DNA of 64,000 bases from Bacteroidota bacterium (GCA_016183775.1 JACPDY010000023.1:62001-126000), one strand, 5' to 3'. Counted from the first letter of the stretch, positions 18,499 to 28,824 are shown. Notes: generated by a model not told the origin, from the sequence alone. Translations and numbers: made by a program.

Positions 18499-21400
18499 TT
18501 ACGTATTCGAAACTATTTTCTTGATAACCACTATTGCCATATCAATTGTTTTAATATTTTCAAAAGTCAGGGTAAGTTTATTATTATTTTCTTTCATTCT
18601 GCAAATTTTTGGATTTTGTTGCACATATTTTAAAACTATATGGAAAACAAGGCTTTGATAATAAGGCGAATTCTGTTTTGAAATAAAGTGACCGACCAGC
18701 TTATTATTCTTAAGTATTATTTTCTCAAAACCGATCTGAAGTGCCGCCCAACGCAAACGCACAGTATTTATTAATTCCATTGTTTGGAGGGGAACGGGAC
18801 CAAAACGATCCTTCAATTTATTCTCAAATGCAGCAAGGTCATTTTCAATTTTGCTATCATCGAGTTCACGATACAAACCAAGCCGTTCTGTAATATTGCT
18901 CACGTAACTATCCGGAATAAGTATTTCAAGGTCGGTATCGATCTGGCAATCTTTTATAAAGTTTTGAGAGGCTGGAGACGAAGGACCAGGAAGAGAAGAG
19001 CCTGTATCCCCTGTATTTCCCTTGTCCTTCATCCCCTGTCCCTCCTCCTTCACAGAAATCTCTTCCCGCAATTCCTCCATAGCTTCGTCCAGTATTTTCT
19101 GGTACATTTCGTAACCGATCTCCGTAATGAAACCGCTTTGCTCGGCACCTAATAAATTTCCGGCACCTCTTATATCAAGGTCGCGCATCGCGATCTGAAA
19201 ACCACTTCCCAGGTCGGAGAACTCGGATATGGCACGCAAACGTTTCTGAGCTTCACTCGTCAGCACTGAATGGGGCGGAGCAAGCAAATAACAAAATGCT
19301 TTTTTATTGGAACGACCCACCCGGCCACGTAATTGGTGCAGATCACTTAACCCGAAAGTATGAGCATCATTAATGATCATTGTATTGGCGTTTGGTATAT
19401 CGAGCCCCGATTCAACAATGGTGGTTGATATAAGTACATCATAGTCGCCATCAATAAAATGCATCATTGCTTCTTCCAGTTTATCTCCATCCATTTGCCC
19501 GTGGGCGGTTAACGCCCTTACATTCGGACATAGCTTATTGATCAGTAATTCGATCTCGGCAAGAGTTCCAACACGGTTATGAATAAAGAACACTTGTCCG
19601 CGCCGCGAAACTTCATACATAATTGCGTCGCGAATCAATTCATGGTTGAATGAATGCAATTCGGTCTGCACAGGGTAACGATTGGGAGGCGGAGTATTAA
19701 TAATAGACAGGTCACGCGCTCCCATCATCGAGAATTGCAATGTACGTGGAATAGGAGTCGCCGTCAGTGTCAGGGTATCCACATTCGTTTTGATAGTTTT
19801 CAGTTTATCCTTAACTCCGACACCGAACTTTTGTTCTTCATCAATCACCAGCAAGCCCAGGTCTTTGAATTTTACATCCTTACCAACTATCCTGTGGGTG
19901 CCTATAATAATGTCGATCTTACCCTCGGCGAGTTTCTCCAATGTTTCTCTCTGCTCCCTGGCCGACTTAAAACGATTTATATAATCTACAGTGCATGGCA
20001 TCCCTTTCAGTCGGTCTGAAAATGTCCGGTAATGCTGTAAGGCAAGTATTGTTGTCGGAACAAGCACTGCCGATTGTTTCCCATCAATTGCTGCTTTAAA
20101 AACAGCACGTATGGCGATCTCCGTTTTTCCGAATCCAACATCACCACAAACTAATCTGTCCATAGGTGCCGGATCTTCCATATCTTTTTTTACATCACGT
20201 GTGGCTTTAAGCTGGTCCGGGGTATCTTCATAAATGAAGGATGCTTCTAATTCGTTCTGCAGATAATTATCCGGTGCAAAAGCAAACCCTTTTTTTGCTT
20301 TGCGTTCAGCATATAATTTTATCAGGTCGAACGCGATCTCTTTAACTTTCCTCTTTGTTTTTTGCTTCAGATTTTGCCAGGCATTACTTCCCAGCTTGTC
20401 TATCTTGGGAATAGCGCCTTCTTTCCCTCCGTATTTTGAAATACGATGCAGGGAATGTATGCTTACATACAAAATATCATTGTCCCTATATACCAATCGG
20501 ATCGCTTCCTGCAACTTGCCATTCACTTCCATTTTTTCGAGTCCGCCATAACGACCGATGCCATGATCAATATGTGTGATATAATCACCCGGATTAAGTC
20601 CCTTTATCTCCTTCAGGGTAATCGCTTCATTGGTTTTACTGAAAGCATTCTTTAACCGAAAACGGTGATAGCGTTCAAATATCTGGTGATCAGTATAGCA
20701 GGCGATTTTATTCTGCTTGTCAACAAAACCCTCATGGATGGAAAAATCAGCTCCTTCCCAGTTGCTTTGAACAGAGAGAGGATCAGAGACTTCGCCTTTT
20801 ACAGCAATGTCTTTAAAAATATTGTGTAATCTTTCGGCTTGTTTTACAGTATCGAAAAATATGATGTTGCTAAATCCGGTTTTGCCTTTTTCATCAAGAT
20901 CAGCCATTAATAAGCCGAAATTTTTCCTAAAGGCAGGCTGAGGAGAAAGGTCATACGTAATGGTCAGATCCGCATTCAGGTAAAATCGATTACCAAATTC
21001 TACCGTTGAAAAAGCAGATACCTGCTTAATGAATATTTCCCGATCAATAAACAATTCTGATGGCGGGAGCTGATCAATCAATGCTTCGAGCTTTTCAAAA
21101 GCGCCTGTGGCCCGCTCAACCTCTTTATGAATTGTCTCAGAAATAAATTCAAGGTCATTCAGCCACAAAACTGTTTCAGCAGGTATATACTCTAAAAAAC
21201 TTTGCCTGCTCTCTCTGAGCAATTTAGTCTGAATATTGGGAACAACATTTATTTTGTCCAATTGTTCAACAGACAACTGGCTAACAGTGTCAAATGACCT
21301 AATGGATTCAACTTCATCCCCCGATAATTCTACTCTATACGGATCATCACTTGAAAATGAAAATACATCTATAATCCCGCCCCGTACAGAAAACTGTCCG

Positions 21401-21936
21401 GGCTCAACAACATAATCAACACGGCTGAAACCATATTCTAACAACACATCAATTACAAAATCAACCGACAACTTTTCTCCTTTCAATACCTGGAGCGTAT
21501 TTTTTGAAAGATGTGACCGGGTCACTACTTTTTCAGCAAGTGCCTCAGGATATGTGACAACAACAACAGGTGCACAGGCATCTTCAGATCGCTGCAAGAG
21601 ATGATTTAACACTTCCGCCCTCAATAAAATACTGGAGCTATCGCCCTGTGAATGTTCATAAGGCTTACGACCTGAAGAAGGAAAAAATAAAACAGATTCC
21701 TTACCAAGAATATTTTCAAGATCATTTAAAAAATAGGCGGCACCTTCCTGATCGGGAAGTATACATAAATGGACCTTTTTTAGTTGCGCGGCAACGGCTG
21801 TTAACGCAAATGAAGGAAAGGAACCCACCAGTCCTTTCAATTGGACATGAGCATTCCCAGGCGATCTTAACTTTTCAAGGATCTGTAAAGTGTTATCACT
21901 ATCAAAATAGTTCTTAAGCAGCTGCTCTAACTTCAT
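18499..21936 (-). CDS. mfd: Transcription-repair coupling factor Mfd
   Basis: Mfd displaces RNA polymerase stalled at DNA lesions and recruits UvrA. The 1145-residue protein has the full layout: UvrB-like N-terminus (FFPSSGRKPYEHSQGD), the RNA-polymerase interaction region (GDYITHIDHGIGRYGGL), then RecG-like helicase motifs GDVGFGKTEIA, the DEEQ box (VIDEEQKFGVG), TATPIPRTL and QLRGRVGRS, then the C-terminal TRCF domain (CQIDTDLEILIPDSYV). Residues about 961-988, just before the TRCF domain, are a low-complexity Gly/Ser/Pro insert encoded by heptamer-type DNA (18974-19055). All catalytic motifs are intact. Confidence 0.97.
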   Translation of the reverse strand: MKLEQLLKNYFDSDNTLQILEKLRSPGNAHVQLKGLVGSFPSFALTAVAAQLKKVHLCILPDQEGAAYFLNDLENILGKESVLFFPSSGRKPYEHSQGDSSSILLRAEVLNHLLQRSEDACAPVVVVTYPEALAEKVVTRSHLSKNTLQVLKGEKLSVDFVIDVLLEYGFSRVDYVVEPGQFSVRGGIIDVFSFSSDDPYRVELSGDEVESIRSFDTVSQLSVEQLDKINVVPNIQTKLLRESRQSFLEYIPAETVLWLNDLEFISETIHKEVERATGAFEKLEALIDQLPPSELFIDREIFIKQVSAFSTVEFGNRFYLNADLTITYDLSPQPAFRKNFGLLMADLDEKGKTGFSNIIFFDTVKQAERLHNIFKDIAVKGEVSDPLSVQSNWEGADFSIHEGFVDKQNKIACYTDHQIFERYHRFRLKNAFSKTNEAITLKEIKGLNPGDYITHIDHGIGRYGGLEKMEVNGKLQEAIRLVYRDNDILYVSIHSLHRISKYGGKEGAIPKIDKLGSNAWQNLKQKTKRKVKEIAFDLIKLYAERKAKKGFAFAPDNYLQNELEASFIYEDTPDQLKATRDVKKDMEDPAPMDRLVCGDVGFGKTEIAIRAVFKAAIDGKQSAVLVPTTILALQHYRTFSDRLKGMPCTVDYINRFKSAREQRETLEKLAEGKIDIIIGTHRIVGKDVKFKDLGLLVIDEEQKFGVGVKDKLKTIKTNVDTLTLTATPIPRTLQFSMMGARDLSIINTPPPNRYPVQTELHSFNHELIRDAIMYEVSRRGQVFFIHNRVGTLAEIELLINKLCPNVRALTAHGQMDGDKLEEAMMHFIDGDYDVLISTTIVESGLDIPNANTMIINDAHTFGLSDLHQLRGRVGRSNKKAFCYLLAPPHSVLTSEAQKRLRAISEFSDLGSGFQIAMRDLDIRGAGNLLGAEQSGFITEIGYEMYQKILDEAMEELREEISVKEEGQGMKDKGNTGDTGSSLPGPSSPASQNFIKDCQIDTDLEILIPDSYVSNITERLGLYRELDDSKIENDLAAFENKLKDRFGPVPLQTMELINTVRLRWAALQIGFEKIILKNNKLVGHFISKQNSPYYQSLVFHIVLKYVQQNPKICRMKENNNKLTLTFENIKTIDMAIVVIKKIVSNT
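18974..19055. repeat. Heptamer-type inverted tract inside mfd
   Basis: A purine-rich left arm (with GAAGGAC at 18980-18986) and a pyrimidine-rich right arm made of 7-mers such as CTTGTCC, CCTGTCC and CTCCTCC (19021-19055) form a hairpin; GAAGGAC pairs exactly with GTCCTTC at 19024-19030. The words resemble those at 32594-32628 and 49286-49313. The tract encodes a Gly/Ser/Pro-rich linker and keeps the mfd frame. Confidence 0.65.
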
Positions 21937-22035
21937 CCGGGCGCACTGCTAAAATACTATATTTATATCATTATTATCAGTAAAAACAGAAAGCCCTGAT
22001 AAATCGGGCTCCCGGTATATTGGAAAAACTCAGGT

Positions 22036-25000
22036 TTATTGAATTACTATCACCTTGCTCTGCCTCTTCTCTCCTGCAGCGACTTCCACAAAATATAAAC
22101 CAGGAGTGAAACGTTCATCTATATTCAGCTCAACAAGACGGACATTGACGATTTTTTTTGCGGTTATTTCTCCACCTAAAATATTATATACTTTTATTTC
22201 ACCTGATGATTCATCATCCAACATATCTCCTAGATCAATTGAAAGCATGTTATTTATTGATATGGGATTGGGATATATAAGCATATCCGAAGAAGGATTC
22301 CTATTTATAACAGAATTTTCAAAAGAATCCGGATTGCGTTGATGCGCCACTATTTGGTAGCCTCCTGCAGTTGTTACCGTACAAATAGCACCGAAATTTC
22401 CCCAGGTGCCTCCAACATATGCCCTCACTTCGACATCATATGTGGTTCCAGGTAAAAGTCCGGAAAACCAGCCCATATAGAAATCAGTGAGTCCGCTGGA
22501 GCGTTGTTTTGTTTGAGAGTATGCCAATCCGGAATTAGTAACTCGGTATTCATAATTACTCGCACCGGGAACCTGATCACAATACAATGCCTGAGCAAAA
22601 CTGGAAACACTACTTCCACAATAAGAGCTTGCAACCTTGGTGGAAAGTATAGATGACATTGTAATTGTACAAACGGTACCAAAAGATCCCCAAGTGCCTC
22701 CAACATAAGTACGAACATCGACATTATATGTTAAACCATATTTTAATCCCGGTACAACAAGGAGGTTAAGATCGGTCAGGCCACTTTGACGTTGAACAGT
22801 CTGACTGTAGCCCGTACCTGAATTTACAAAGCGATATTCATAATTTGAACCTCCACTAACCTGGTTACAATATATCACCTGATTAAGTGTAGTAAATGTG
22901 GTACCACAATAAGTACTTGCCAATTGTGTTAAAGGTACCGAGGATATTGAAATTGCACATACATTTCCAAAACTACCCCATTCTCCTCCAACGTATGCAC
23001 GAACATCAACATTATAAGATAATCCATATTTTAAACCTTGTACTGAAAGCAGGTTAATGTCATTCAGGCCGCTTCCGCGCTGAACAGTTTGGCTATAAGC
23101 GGTACCGGAATTTACAAAACGATATTCATAGTCCGAGGCTCCGCTTACCTGATCACAATAAATCACCTGATTCAATGAAGAAAATACTGCCCCACATGAA
23201 CTCCCTGATAACTGGGTAGTTGGGAACGAAGGTGTAGTTACTGTGCAAACAGTTCCATAACTACCCCATGAACCTGATACATAAGCACGAACATCAACAT
23301 TGTAGACCGTTGCATACGATAGACCTGCAATAGCAGCAACATTGAAGTCTGTTAACCCACTTCCACGTTGAACAGATTTACTGAAAGCCAATCCCACGTT
23401 TACAAAACGATACTCATAATCCGAAGCTCCTGTTACCTGGTCGCAATAAATTAACTGATTAAAATTACTAATCGTAATTCCACAATACCCGGCTGAAAGG
23501 TTGGTTATTCCTACCACGCATCCGGTATTATTCACAGTAGCTGAACCTGATTTGACACAACCTTTATTATCTGTAACTGTTAAAGAATAAGTAGCAGCGA
23601 CAAGACTACTAATATTAGCAGAAGTTGCCGAATTCTGCCATGAATAAGTATAACCTGGTGTTCCACCGCTAACCGAGCTGGTTATAGACCCATCACTTCC
23701 ACCACATGTGCCTGTGTTGGTTGGAGTAAGTGAAACACTTAATGCTGATGGCTGCGAAACAACCGCGGTTGTAGTAACAGAACATCCCTTGTTATCTGTA
23801 GTAGTACAGGTATAGGTGGCCGCTGCAAGACTTGCAATAGTAATAGCAGTCGAACCGGTGCTCCAAGAATAGGTATATGGGCTTGCTCCACTACTGGCAG
23901 AAACAGAAGCACTTCCGTCACTGCCTCCATTACAGGAAATATCTGTAGTGGAAGACGACGCTGAAGGATTAATATTTACAGTTATATAATTAGTAACAGT
24001 TTTGGTGTCGCTGCCATTTGAATTTGTGGCCATTAATGAAACCGTATAAGTTCCTGCTGCATTATAAGTAATACTAGGATTTTGCAAAGTTGACGTACCA
24101 GGCGTACCTCCACTGAACGTCCATGCCCATGAAGTGGGTGTATTTGTACTTTGATCAGTGAAACTTACCGATCCACCGGCACAAACTGAAGTTTTATTGG
24201 AAGTGAAATTTGCTACCGGAGGAGTTCCGCAACCCGGGTAATTTGTCATTGCTGTACCGCAGGCATTACCCGCCGTACTCCTGCTCTGAACATCGTTGCC
24301 CCCATTCAGATCGTTCGTACTAAGGGAACGGTTTGAGGTACCATTAGAGATAGCATAATGCATAATGGCTCCGGCATTAATTACGTGTCCCAATTGATGA
24401 CCATGACCCAGTTCGTGAACTGCAACGGTTTCAAAATCATACTCATTTGTTGAAGGCAATGCAGTTCCATACTGCCAGGTTCTTGGAGTAATATTACTTC
24501 CATTGTCAAATATAATATCCAGCTCATTCACGTACCAGTCCGAGCCGTCACAGGAAGACCAATAGCTGTAACATGTTCCTAAAACACCCGCTCCCAGGGC
24601 ATCATTGTCATCAAAGGCGATAACATTAGTTCCATCACTTGAATGAGCACTTACAGATGTTGTTGAACCTATTGTCCAGTTAACACCTGTATTGCAACGC
24701 CAGGTATCAAAGGCTCGTATAAAACTTGCTTTTGCCGAAGCGTTTCCATCAAACGCCGTATGCATTTGCCATGTATAGCCCCCGCTTCCATTATCGCTTA
24801 CATGATGTGTTTTATATTTTTGCGTTCCCGTGCCCGGATCATAGGTCGCGTTAAGTTCCGAATAACTGATCGTTAATGTTGAGCCGCTTGTTCCTGTCCC
24901 GCTTTGATTTACTGTTATAGTTCCGGTACCTGCATTTGATGGCACTTCAACAATGATCTGAGTATCGGACCAGGATATATACTGGGTTGCTATGGGATTA

Positions 25001-25737
25001 ATATATGTACCGCCTCCATCGTTTCCATTTTTAAATCCAACAGTCCCGGAACCCCTTGTTGCTCCAAATCCTGTACCATTAATTGTTAACTGCGATTTGG
25101 TACCCGCTGTGATAGTAGCGGGACTAAAATTTGTAATACTGGGGCCCGCCATCAATTTGGCCGAATTGTTAAAATAAATATCAAGGCTGAAGGACTGAAT
25201 TATTTTAAAAGCCTGTTGCGTTTGACTTTCAATTACCTTGTATACTTGTTTATCTATATTGTCATATGATTTAAATCCGTCACCTGCCCTGCCGGAGATT
25301 TGATCATACTTTATAAATCCCTGAACGCTTGCATAGGTATTATAATGCGGGAATATATTATTTTGATAGGCCGGAACAGGCAATGTATTTGAAACACTTG
25401 TAAACACCCCTATATCACCTACATTCAACTCCAGCCCCGGCTCAACCGTTATCCTGTCAAAGCCCACAATTCCGCCTTCAGTAATTATGTTAATGCTTGT
25501 TGTGCTGAGTGAGCCTTTAAAAATCTTATATACCTCAAGGGTATTCATCGTATATATCATACTATGCCTTGCATTCCAATAGGATTCCTTAGAAATAACT
25601 TTACCTTCTATGATCAGATCAGATGCATTAGCACGATCAGCAAGTGAAACCTCTTTTAATAAGCATTGTGCGTTCAGTATTTCTGCAACAACCGTAAGCA
25701 AAATAAACGCAATTTGTTTTGTAACTGATTTTATCAT
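22036..25737 (-). CDS. T9SS-secreted metzincin-like metalloprotease with PKD, SprB and four Cys repeats
   Basis: This 1233-residue protein has a signal peptide, an N-terminal domain, an IPT/TIG-like domain (about 200-290), and a metalloprotease domain with HELGHGHQLGH at 441-451 and a Met-turn candidate AGAIMHY (M459). A PKD domain (FTDQSTNTPTSWAWTFSGG), two or three SprB repeats and four tandem repeats of about 86 residues follow. Each of the four has three conserved Cys (xCG, YCxQV, VCT) and EYRFVNSG and YNVDVRAYVGG motifs. It ends with a T9SS sorting domain (LIYPNPISINN, ending SKVIVIQ). The zinc motif is a variant: the usual Gly at position 8 of HExxHxxGxxH is Gln448. It is probably a matrixin-like secreted protease. 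Confidence 0.88.
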   Translation of the reverse strand: MIKSVTKQIAFILLTVVAEILNAQCLLKEVSLADRANASDLIIEGKVISKESYWNARHSMIYTMNTLEVYKIFKGSLSTTSINIITEGGIVGFDRITVEPGLELNVGDIGVFTSVSNTLPVPAYQNNIFPHYNTYASVQGFIKYDQISGRAGDGFKSYDNIDKQVYKVIESQTQQAFKIIQSFSLDIYFNNSAKLMAGPSITNFSPATITAGTKSQLTINGTGFGATRGSGTVGFKNGNDGGGTYINPIATQYISWSDTQIIVEVPSNAGTGTITVNQSGTGTSGSTLTISYSELNATYDPGTGTQKYKTHHVSDNGSGGYTWQMHTAFDGNASAKASFIRAFDTWRCNTGVNWTIGSTTSVSAHSSDGTNVIAFDDNDALGAGVLGTCYSYWSSCDGSDWYVNELDIIFDNGSNITPRTWQYGTALPSTNEYDFETVAVHELGHGHQLGHVINAGAIMHYAISNGTSNRSLSTNDLNGGNDVQSRSTAGNACGTAMTNYPGCGTPPVANFTSNKTSVCAGGSVSFTDQSTNTPTSWAWTFSGGTPGTSTLQNPSITYNAAGTYTVSLMATNSNGSDTKTVTNYITVNINPSASSSTTDISCNGGSDGSASVSASSGASPYTYSWSTGSTAITIASLAAATYTCTTTDNKGCSVTTTAVVSQPSALSVSLTPTNTGTCGGSDGSITSSVSGGTPGYTYSWQNSATSANISSLVAATYSLTVTDNKGCVKSGSATVNNTGCVVGITNLSAGYCGITISNFNQLIYCDQVTGASDYEYRFVNVGLAFSKSVQRGSGLTDFNVAAIAGLSYATVYNVDVRAYVSGSWGSYGTVCTVTTPSFPTTQLSGSSCGAVFSSLNQVIYCDQVSGASDYEYRFVNSGTAYSQTVQRGSGLNDINLLSVQGLKYGLSYNVDVRAYVGGEWGSFGNVCAISISSVPLTQLASTYCGTTFTTLNQVIYCNQVSGGSNYEYRFVNSGTGYSQTVQRQSGLTDLNLLVVPGLKYGLTYNVDVRTYVGGTWGSFGTVCTITMSSILSTKVASSYCGSSVSSFAQALYCDQVPGASNYEYRVTNSGLAYSQTKQRSSGLTDFYMGWFSGLLPGTTYDVEVRAYVGGTWGNFGAICTVTTAGGYQIVAHQRNPDSFENSVINRNPSSDMLIYPNPISINNMLSIDLGDMLDDESSGEIKVYNILGGEITAKKIVNVRLVELNIDERFTPGLYFVEVAAGEKRQSKVIVIQ

Positions 25738-25755
25738 AACAATTCTTTGTTAAAT

Positions 25756-25836
25756 ATCCTCCCCCTTTAACGAAACTGACAGAAAAGGGTTACAATAAAA
25801 AGAACTAAAAAGGAAATAATTCTGAGGGGGGAGGAT
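25756..25836. repeat. Ten-base inverted repeat upstream of the metalloprotease
   Basis: ATCCTCCCCC (25756-25765) and GGGGGAGGAT (25827-25836) are exact inverted copies 61 bases apart. They lie just upstream of the metalloprotease start on the minus strand, in the 169-base gap to the lipoprotein gene. A leader structure or a binding site would fit; nothing shows which. Confidence 0.6.
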
Positions 25837-25906
25837 TTTGACCTAATTATGACGCCTTATCCTGAAGAATAACGAAAAAACACCTGACTCACCTAAAACC
25901 GGATCT

Positions 25907-26770
25907 TTAATTGTTTATAATTTTATTCCTCACCTCGATTACTTTATTCAATAAAGAGGCAAGCTGATGCAGGTCGACAGAACACTTTACCGCAATTTTA
26001 CCATTACCAGAATCATCATACACCACGCTAATAGCATTAAATTCTTTTTTGATGCTCATCAGTTTCACAAGGAGGGCAACCGTTTCAGGTTTTTCTTCAG
26101 TATATTGGAGCAGCTCAATAATATTCTCTAAAAATAATTTCTGCTGACCGATAAGATTGCGCAACACCCTGTTTTCAGGTATTTCCTTGAAATGCAGGGA
26201 GAGGTATAATCCTTCAATATAGCTGCCGCTTAAAATATACATCCCGATCTCCTCCCGCTTATTGGTCTGGAAATATTCATTCGCCTGGCTGTATGACTGA
26301 AGAATAATGTGATACAAAGAATCCTGCTTCCGGATATTATTCTCAAAACGTCTTACGGTTTGACCACTTATGCCACTTGAAATACCCAGATCCTGAACAA
26401 GTGATTCCATTATTTTAACATAGTTCAATGCTGTTTGATGCTGCTCATAAACCGTGGCATAACCCAGATCGATCGTATATATGCCCAGATTAAGAGCCCT
26501 TAAGTAATGTGATGAATACACTGCCGCCGCCTTTTTTGAAGGCATCAATATTTTTTCGTTATACTTAAGATCCTCGGTCTTGAGTAATGTAGCGACCTGC
26601 AGTGGAGCCGGCAAAGTAAATACACGCAGGTCGTTGGAATCCAGACGGGGACCGACAGACGAAGTTGAATCGGATGTGCCTGCACCATCTTCAGACTTAC
26701 TGCTTTTGCAGGAAAACATAGTGCAGACTGAAATGGCAATAAAAAAAAGAGGGAATATCTTAACCTTCAT
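25907..26770 (-). CDS. Conserved lipoprotein of unknown function
   Basis: This 287-residue protein has a lipoprotein signal peptide with the lipid-modified Cys in TMFSC (about residue 21) and a short Ser/Asp/Gly-rich tether. The mature part is mostly helical, with the segments FTLPAPLQVATLLK and ALNLGIYTIDLGYATVYEQ. I recognise that combination as recurring in uncharacterised Bacteroidota lipoproteins. The ATG lies 8 bases below the stop of the upstream T9SS gene, so the two are almost certainly one operon. Confidence 0.8.
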   Translation of the reverse strand: MKVKIFPLFFIAISVCTMFSCKSSKSEDGAGTSDSTSSVGPRLDSNDLRVFTLPAPLQVATLLKTEDLKYNEKILMPSKKAAAVYSSHYLRALNLGIYTIDLGYATVYEQHQTALNYVKIMESLVQDLGISSGISGQTVRRFENNIRKQDSLYHIILQSYSQANEYFQTNKREEIGMYILSGSYIEGLYLSLHFKEIPENRVLRNLIGQQKLFLENIIELLQYTEEKPETVALLVKLMSIKKEFNAISVVYDDSGNGKIAVKCSVDLHQLASLLNKVIEVRNKIINN

Positions 26771-26778
26771 AGCTGAAA

Positions 26779-28662
26779 TTATTTTACAAGTAATTTTTGA
26801 GCGTAACTTTCTTTTTTGTTTATACCGCGGACAATATAAACCCCGGGAGTAAGATTGTTCTCGGTATCGATCTGAAAGTTGAACGAACCCTTATCATCAC
26901 GATATGGTATTTTAGAATATACCTTATTTCCTGCGGCATCAATCAGTTCAACATTGATCTCAGGATCCTCCGCACTTATACAATCAGTTAAAGCTACCGT
27001 ACATTGACCTGCGCAAGGATTCGGAAATACTTTTAATATGCAACCGCCGCCGGGTTGTTTTTCATAATAAACAGCGACCATTTCAAACGTCTCATTCTTC
27101 CCGTCAAAATCTGTTTGCTTTAAACGATAATATGAATTTCCCTCATACGGACCATCATCCACAAGTGAATATGTTTTTTCAGAAGAACTATTCCCTGAAC
27201 CTTTTACATGACCTATATCTTCGAAAGTTGCGCCATTTTTACTCCTTTCAATTGTAAAATAATCGTTATTCACTTCCGTTGCCGTTTTCCAATTCAACTC
27301 TACTTTTACTTTATCAACCAGCCTGGCATCAAAGCTGAGAAGTTGTATGGGTAGCGGCGAGCTTGCTTTATTTTTTGTACCTAAAGTATAGTATCCGTCA
27401 CTGCTCAACGTCACTCCGGTAAAACTGATCTGATCCCCCGCTATTGATGAACCGACAGCTAATTCGGTCCAATTACCGGCCTGACCCGCCCTGTATAATA
27501 ACACATAATTTGCAGGGGTTGCAGGAGTTGCAGACATTCCGCCTTCACTCATATCAAATGTAATATTGGTCGCACTTGCAGGCGCACTTGTTTCTGTTAC
27601 ATCAAAATACCATATTCTTTCCCACCGCGCGTTATCACTGCCACTCATCCCGCCAATATCACTTGCGTTAACAGAATTAGAAACCGTCTTATGTCCTGCA
27701 AATAAATAATCGCCATCACCAAAATTTGCACTTTGGGCTAAATGCAAGCCGGCCGAATATGCTGTTGCATATGTATTGGAGGCATCCATCCGTCCTATTC
27801 CTGTCACTTCCGAATCATAATCACCATTTCCAGCTATATCACCGGAATATTTATCATTGGAACTAAGCGCAATGTTATACTTGCTCGACAGGTAATTATC
27901 TGCAACTAACCGCTGTGCTGTATTTGCAGCGAAATTAAATGCAAACACCTCAGCAATATCCCCATTCCAGGTTTCCGAGCCTTGCCTTCCAACACCAAAA
28001 TCCGACCACGACTTTAAGGTTCCATTATATGCAGCGGTACCTGAAATAGCATTATTCACGTATTGTTTTATGTTTGTTCCGTCATACACAGTGTTAATGA
28101 TGTAAAATGTTCCCGGGCTCAACGTGGTAACCTTAGTAAGGTTCCTGGGAATACCATCAGATTGAACTCCTCTCCCCCACACCTTGCCGGTATTTTCAAC
28201 CCAAAGCCCAACAGATTTATCAGGACCTATTGTAGAAAATGCAAGGCCTGCAGGCGAACCCTGTACTATTCCAGGATTCGCAGAAGGCAAAGAGGAATAT
28301 TGAACAACTGCCCATAATGACAGTGTTGAGCTGGAACTGACACCTGTTGAAAGCATACGATGATTACTGGCCGCAGTAAACCGCAATACAGGAAGAGTTG
28401 AATTAATAATATTCGCCTTATAGACAGGTTCTTGCCCTGCACCGGCCGCCGCATTCTTTATATTCCCCGATTGATCGTTCCAACCACTAACAGCAGCGCC
28501 ATCAATAGTTGTGGAAGTGCCTGCATTGGCTTTTAACCATATAACATTGGTGGCGGCGTTCCCAACACCACCCGGCCCTGTTTGGGCATTGACATATTGC
28601 GCGGTAAGTAATACAGAAGCGAGGATCATCACTTTTGTATTAATAAGTATAGGTTTTATCAT
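26779..28662 (-). CDS. T9SS-secreted LamG/DUF8202-type protein
   Basis: This 627-residue exported protein has a signal peptide ending near QYVNAQTGP. A concanavalin A-like (LamG) domain covers about 30-260 (VIWLKANAGTS, SGWNDQSGN, WNGDIAEVFAFN). A DUF8202-like region follows (NDKYSGDIAGNGDYDSEVTGIGR split by a short loop, GDYLFAGH). Then come a beta-sandwich region, the SYYRLKQTDFDGK segment shared with other T9SS cargo, and a sorting domain with KVFPNPCAGQC and the C-terminus YAQKLLVK. A carbohydrate-binding or adhesive surface role is the family expectation. It leads an operon with the lipoprotein below and is divergent from uvrC. Confidence 0.85.
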   Translation of the reverse strand: MIKPILINTKVMILASVLLTAQYVNAQTGPGGVGNAATNVIWLKANAGTSTTIDGAAVSGWNDQSGNIKNAAAGAGQEPVYKANIINSTLPVLRFTAASNHRMLSTGVSSSSTLSLWAVVQYSSLPSANPGIVQGSPAGLAFSTIGPDKSVGLWVENTGKVWGRGVQSDGIPRNLTKVTTLSPGTFYIINTVYDGTNIKQYVNNAISGTAAYNGTLKSWSDFGVGRQGSETWNGDIAEVFAFNFAANTAQRLVADNYLSSKYNIALSSNDKYSGDIAGNGDYDSEVTGIGRMDASNTYATAYSAGLHLAQSANFGDGDYLFAGHKTVSNSVNASDIGGMSGSDNARWERIWYFDVTETSAPASATNITFDMSEGGMSATPATPANYVLLYRAGQAGNWTELAVGSSIAGDQISFTGVTLSSDGYYTLGTKNKASSPLPIQLLSFDARLVDKVKVELNWKTATEVNNDYFTIERSKNGATFEDIGHVKGSGNSSSEKTYSLVDDGPYEGNSYYRLKQTDFDGKNETFEMVAVYYEKQPGGGCILKVFPNPCAGQCTVALTDCISAEDPEINVELIDAAGNKVYSKIPYRDDKGSFNFQIDTENNLTPGVYIVRGINKKESYAQKLLVK

Positions 28663-28816
28663 GATCTATTTTTTAGCCTTATGCGTTAAAAAAAATAACT
28701 ACTACCCTTATAACATATCTCACAAATATATTATTTTTTTGACAGTTAAAATGGCTGAAAATCAGTTAGAATAAGGAAATCAATATGATCAAATATTCTG
28801 AAATGAGAACCTTTAG

Positions 28817-28824
28817 TAACTTTA
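28817..28824 (+). promoter_or_regulatory. Candidate -7 box for uvrC
   Basis: TAACTTTA differs from TAnnTTTG only in the last base and ends 7 bases before the uvrC ATG. If real, the transcript would have essentially no leader. No convincing -33 box is seen. Confidence 0.35.
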
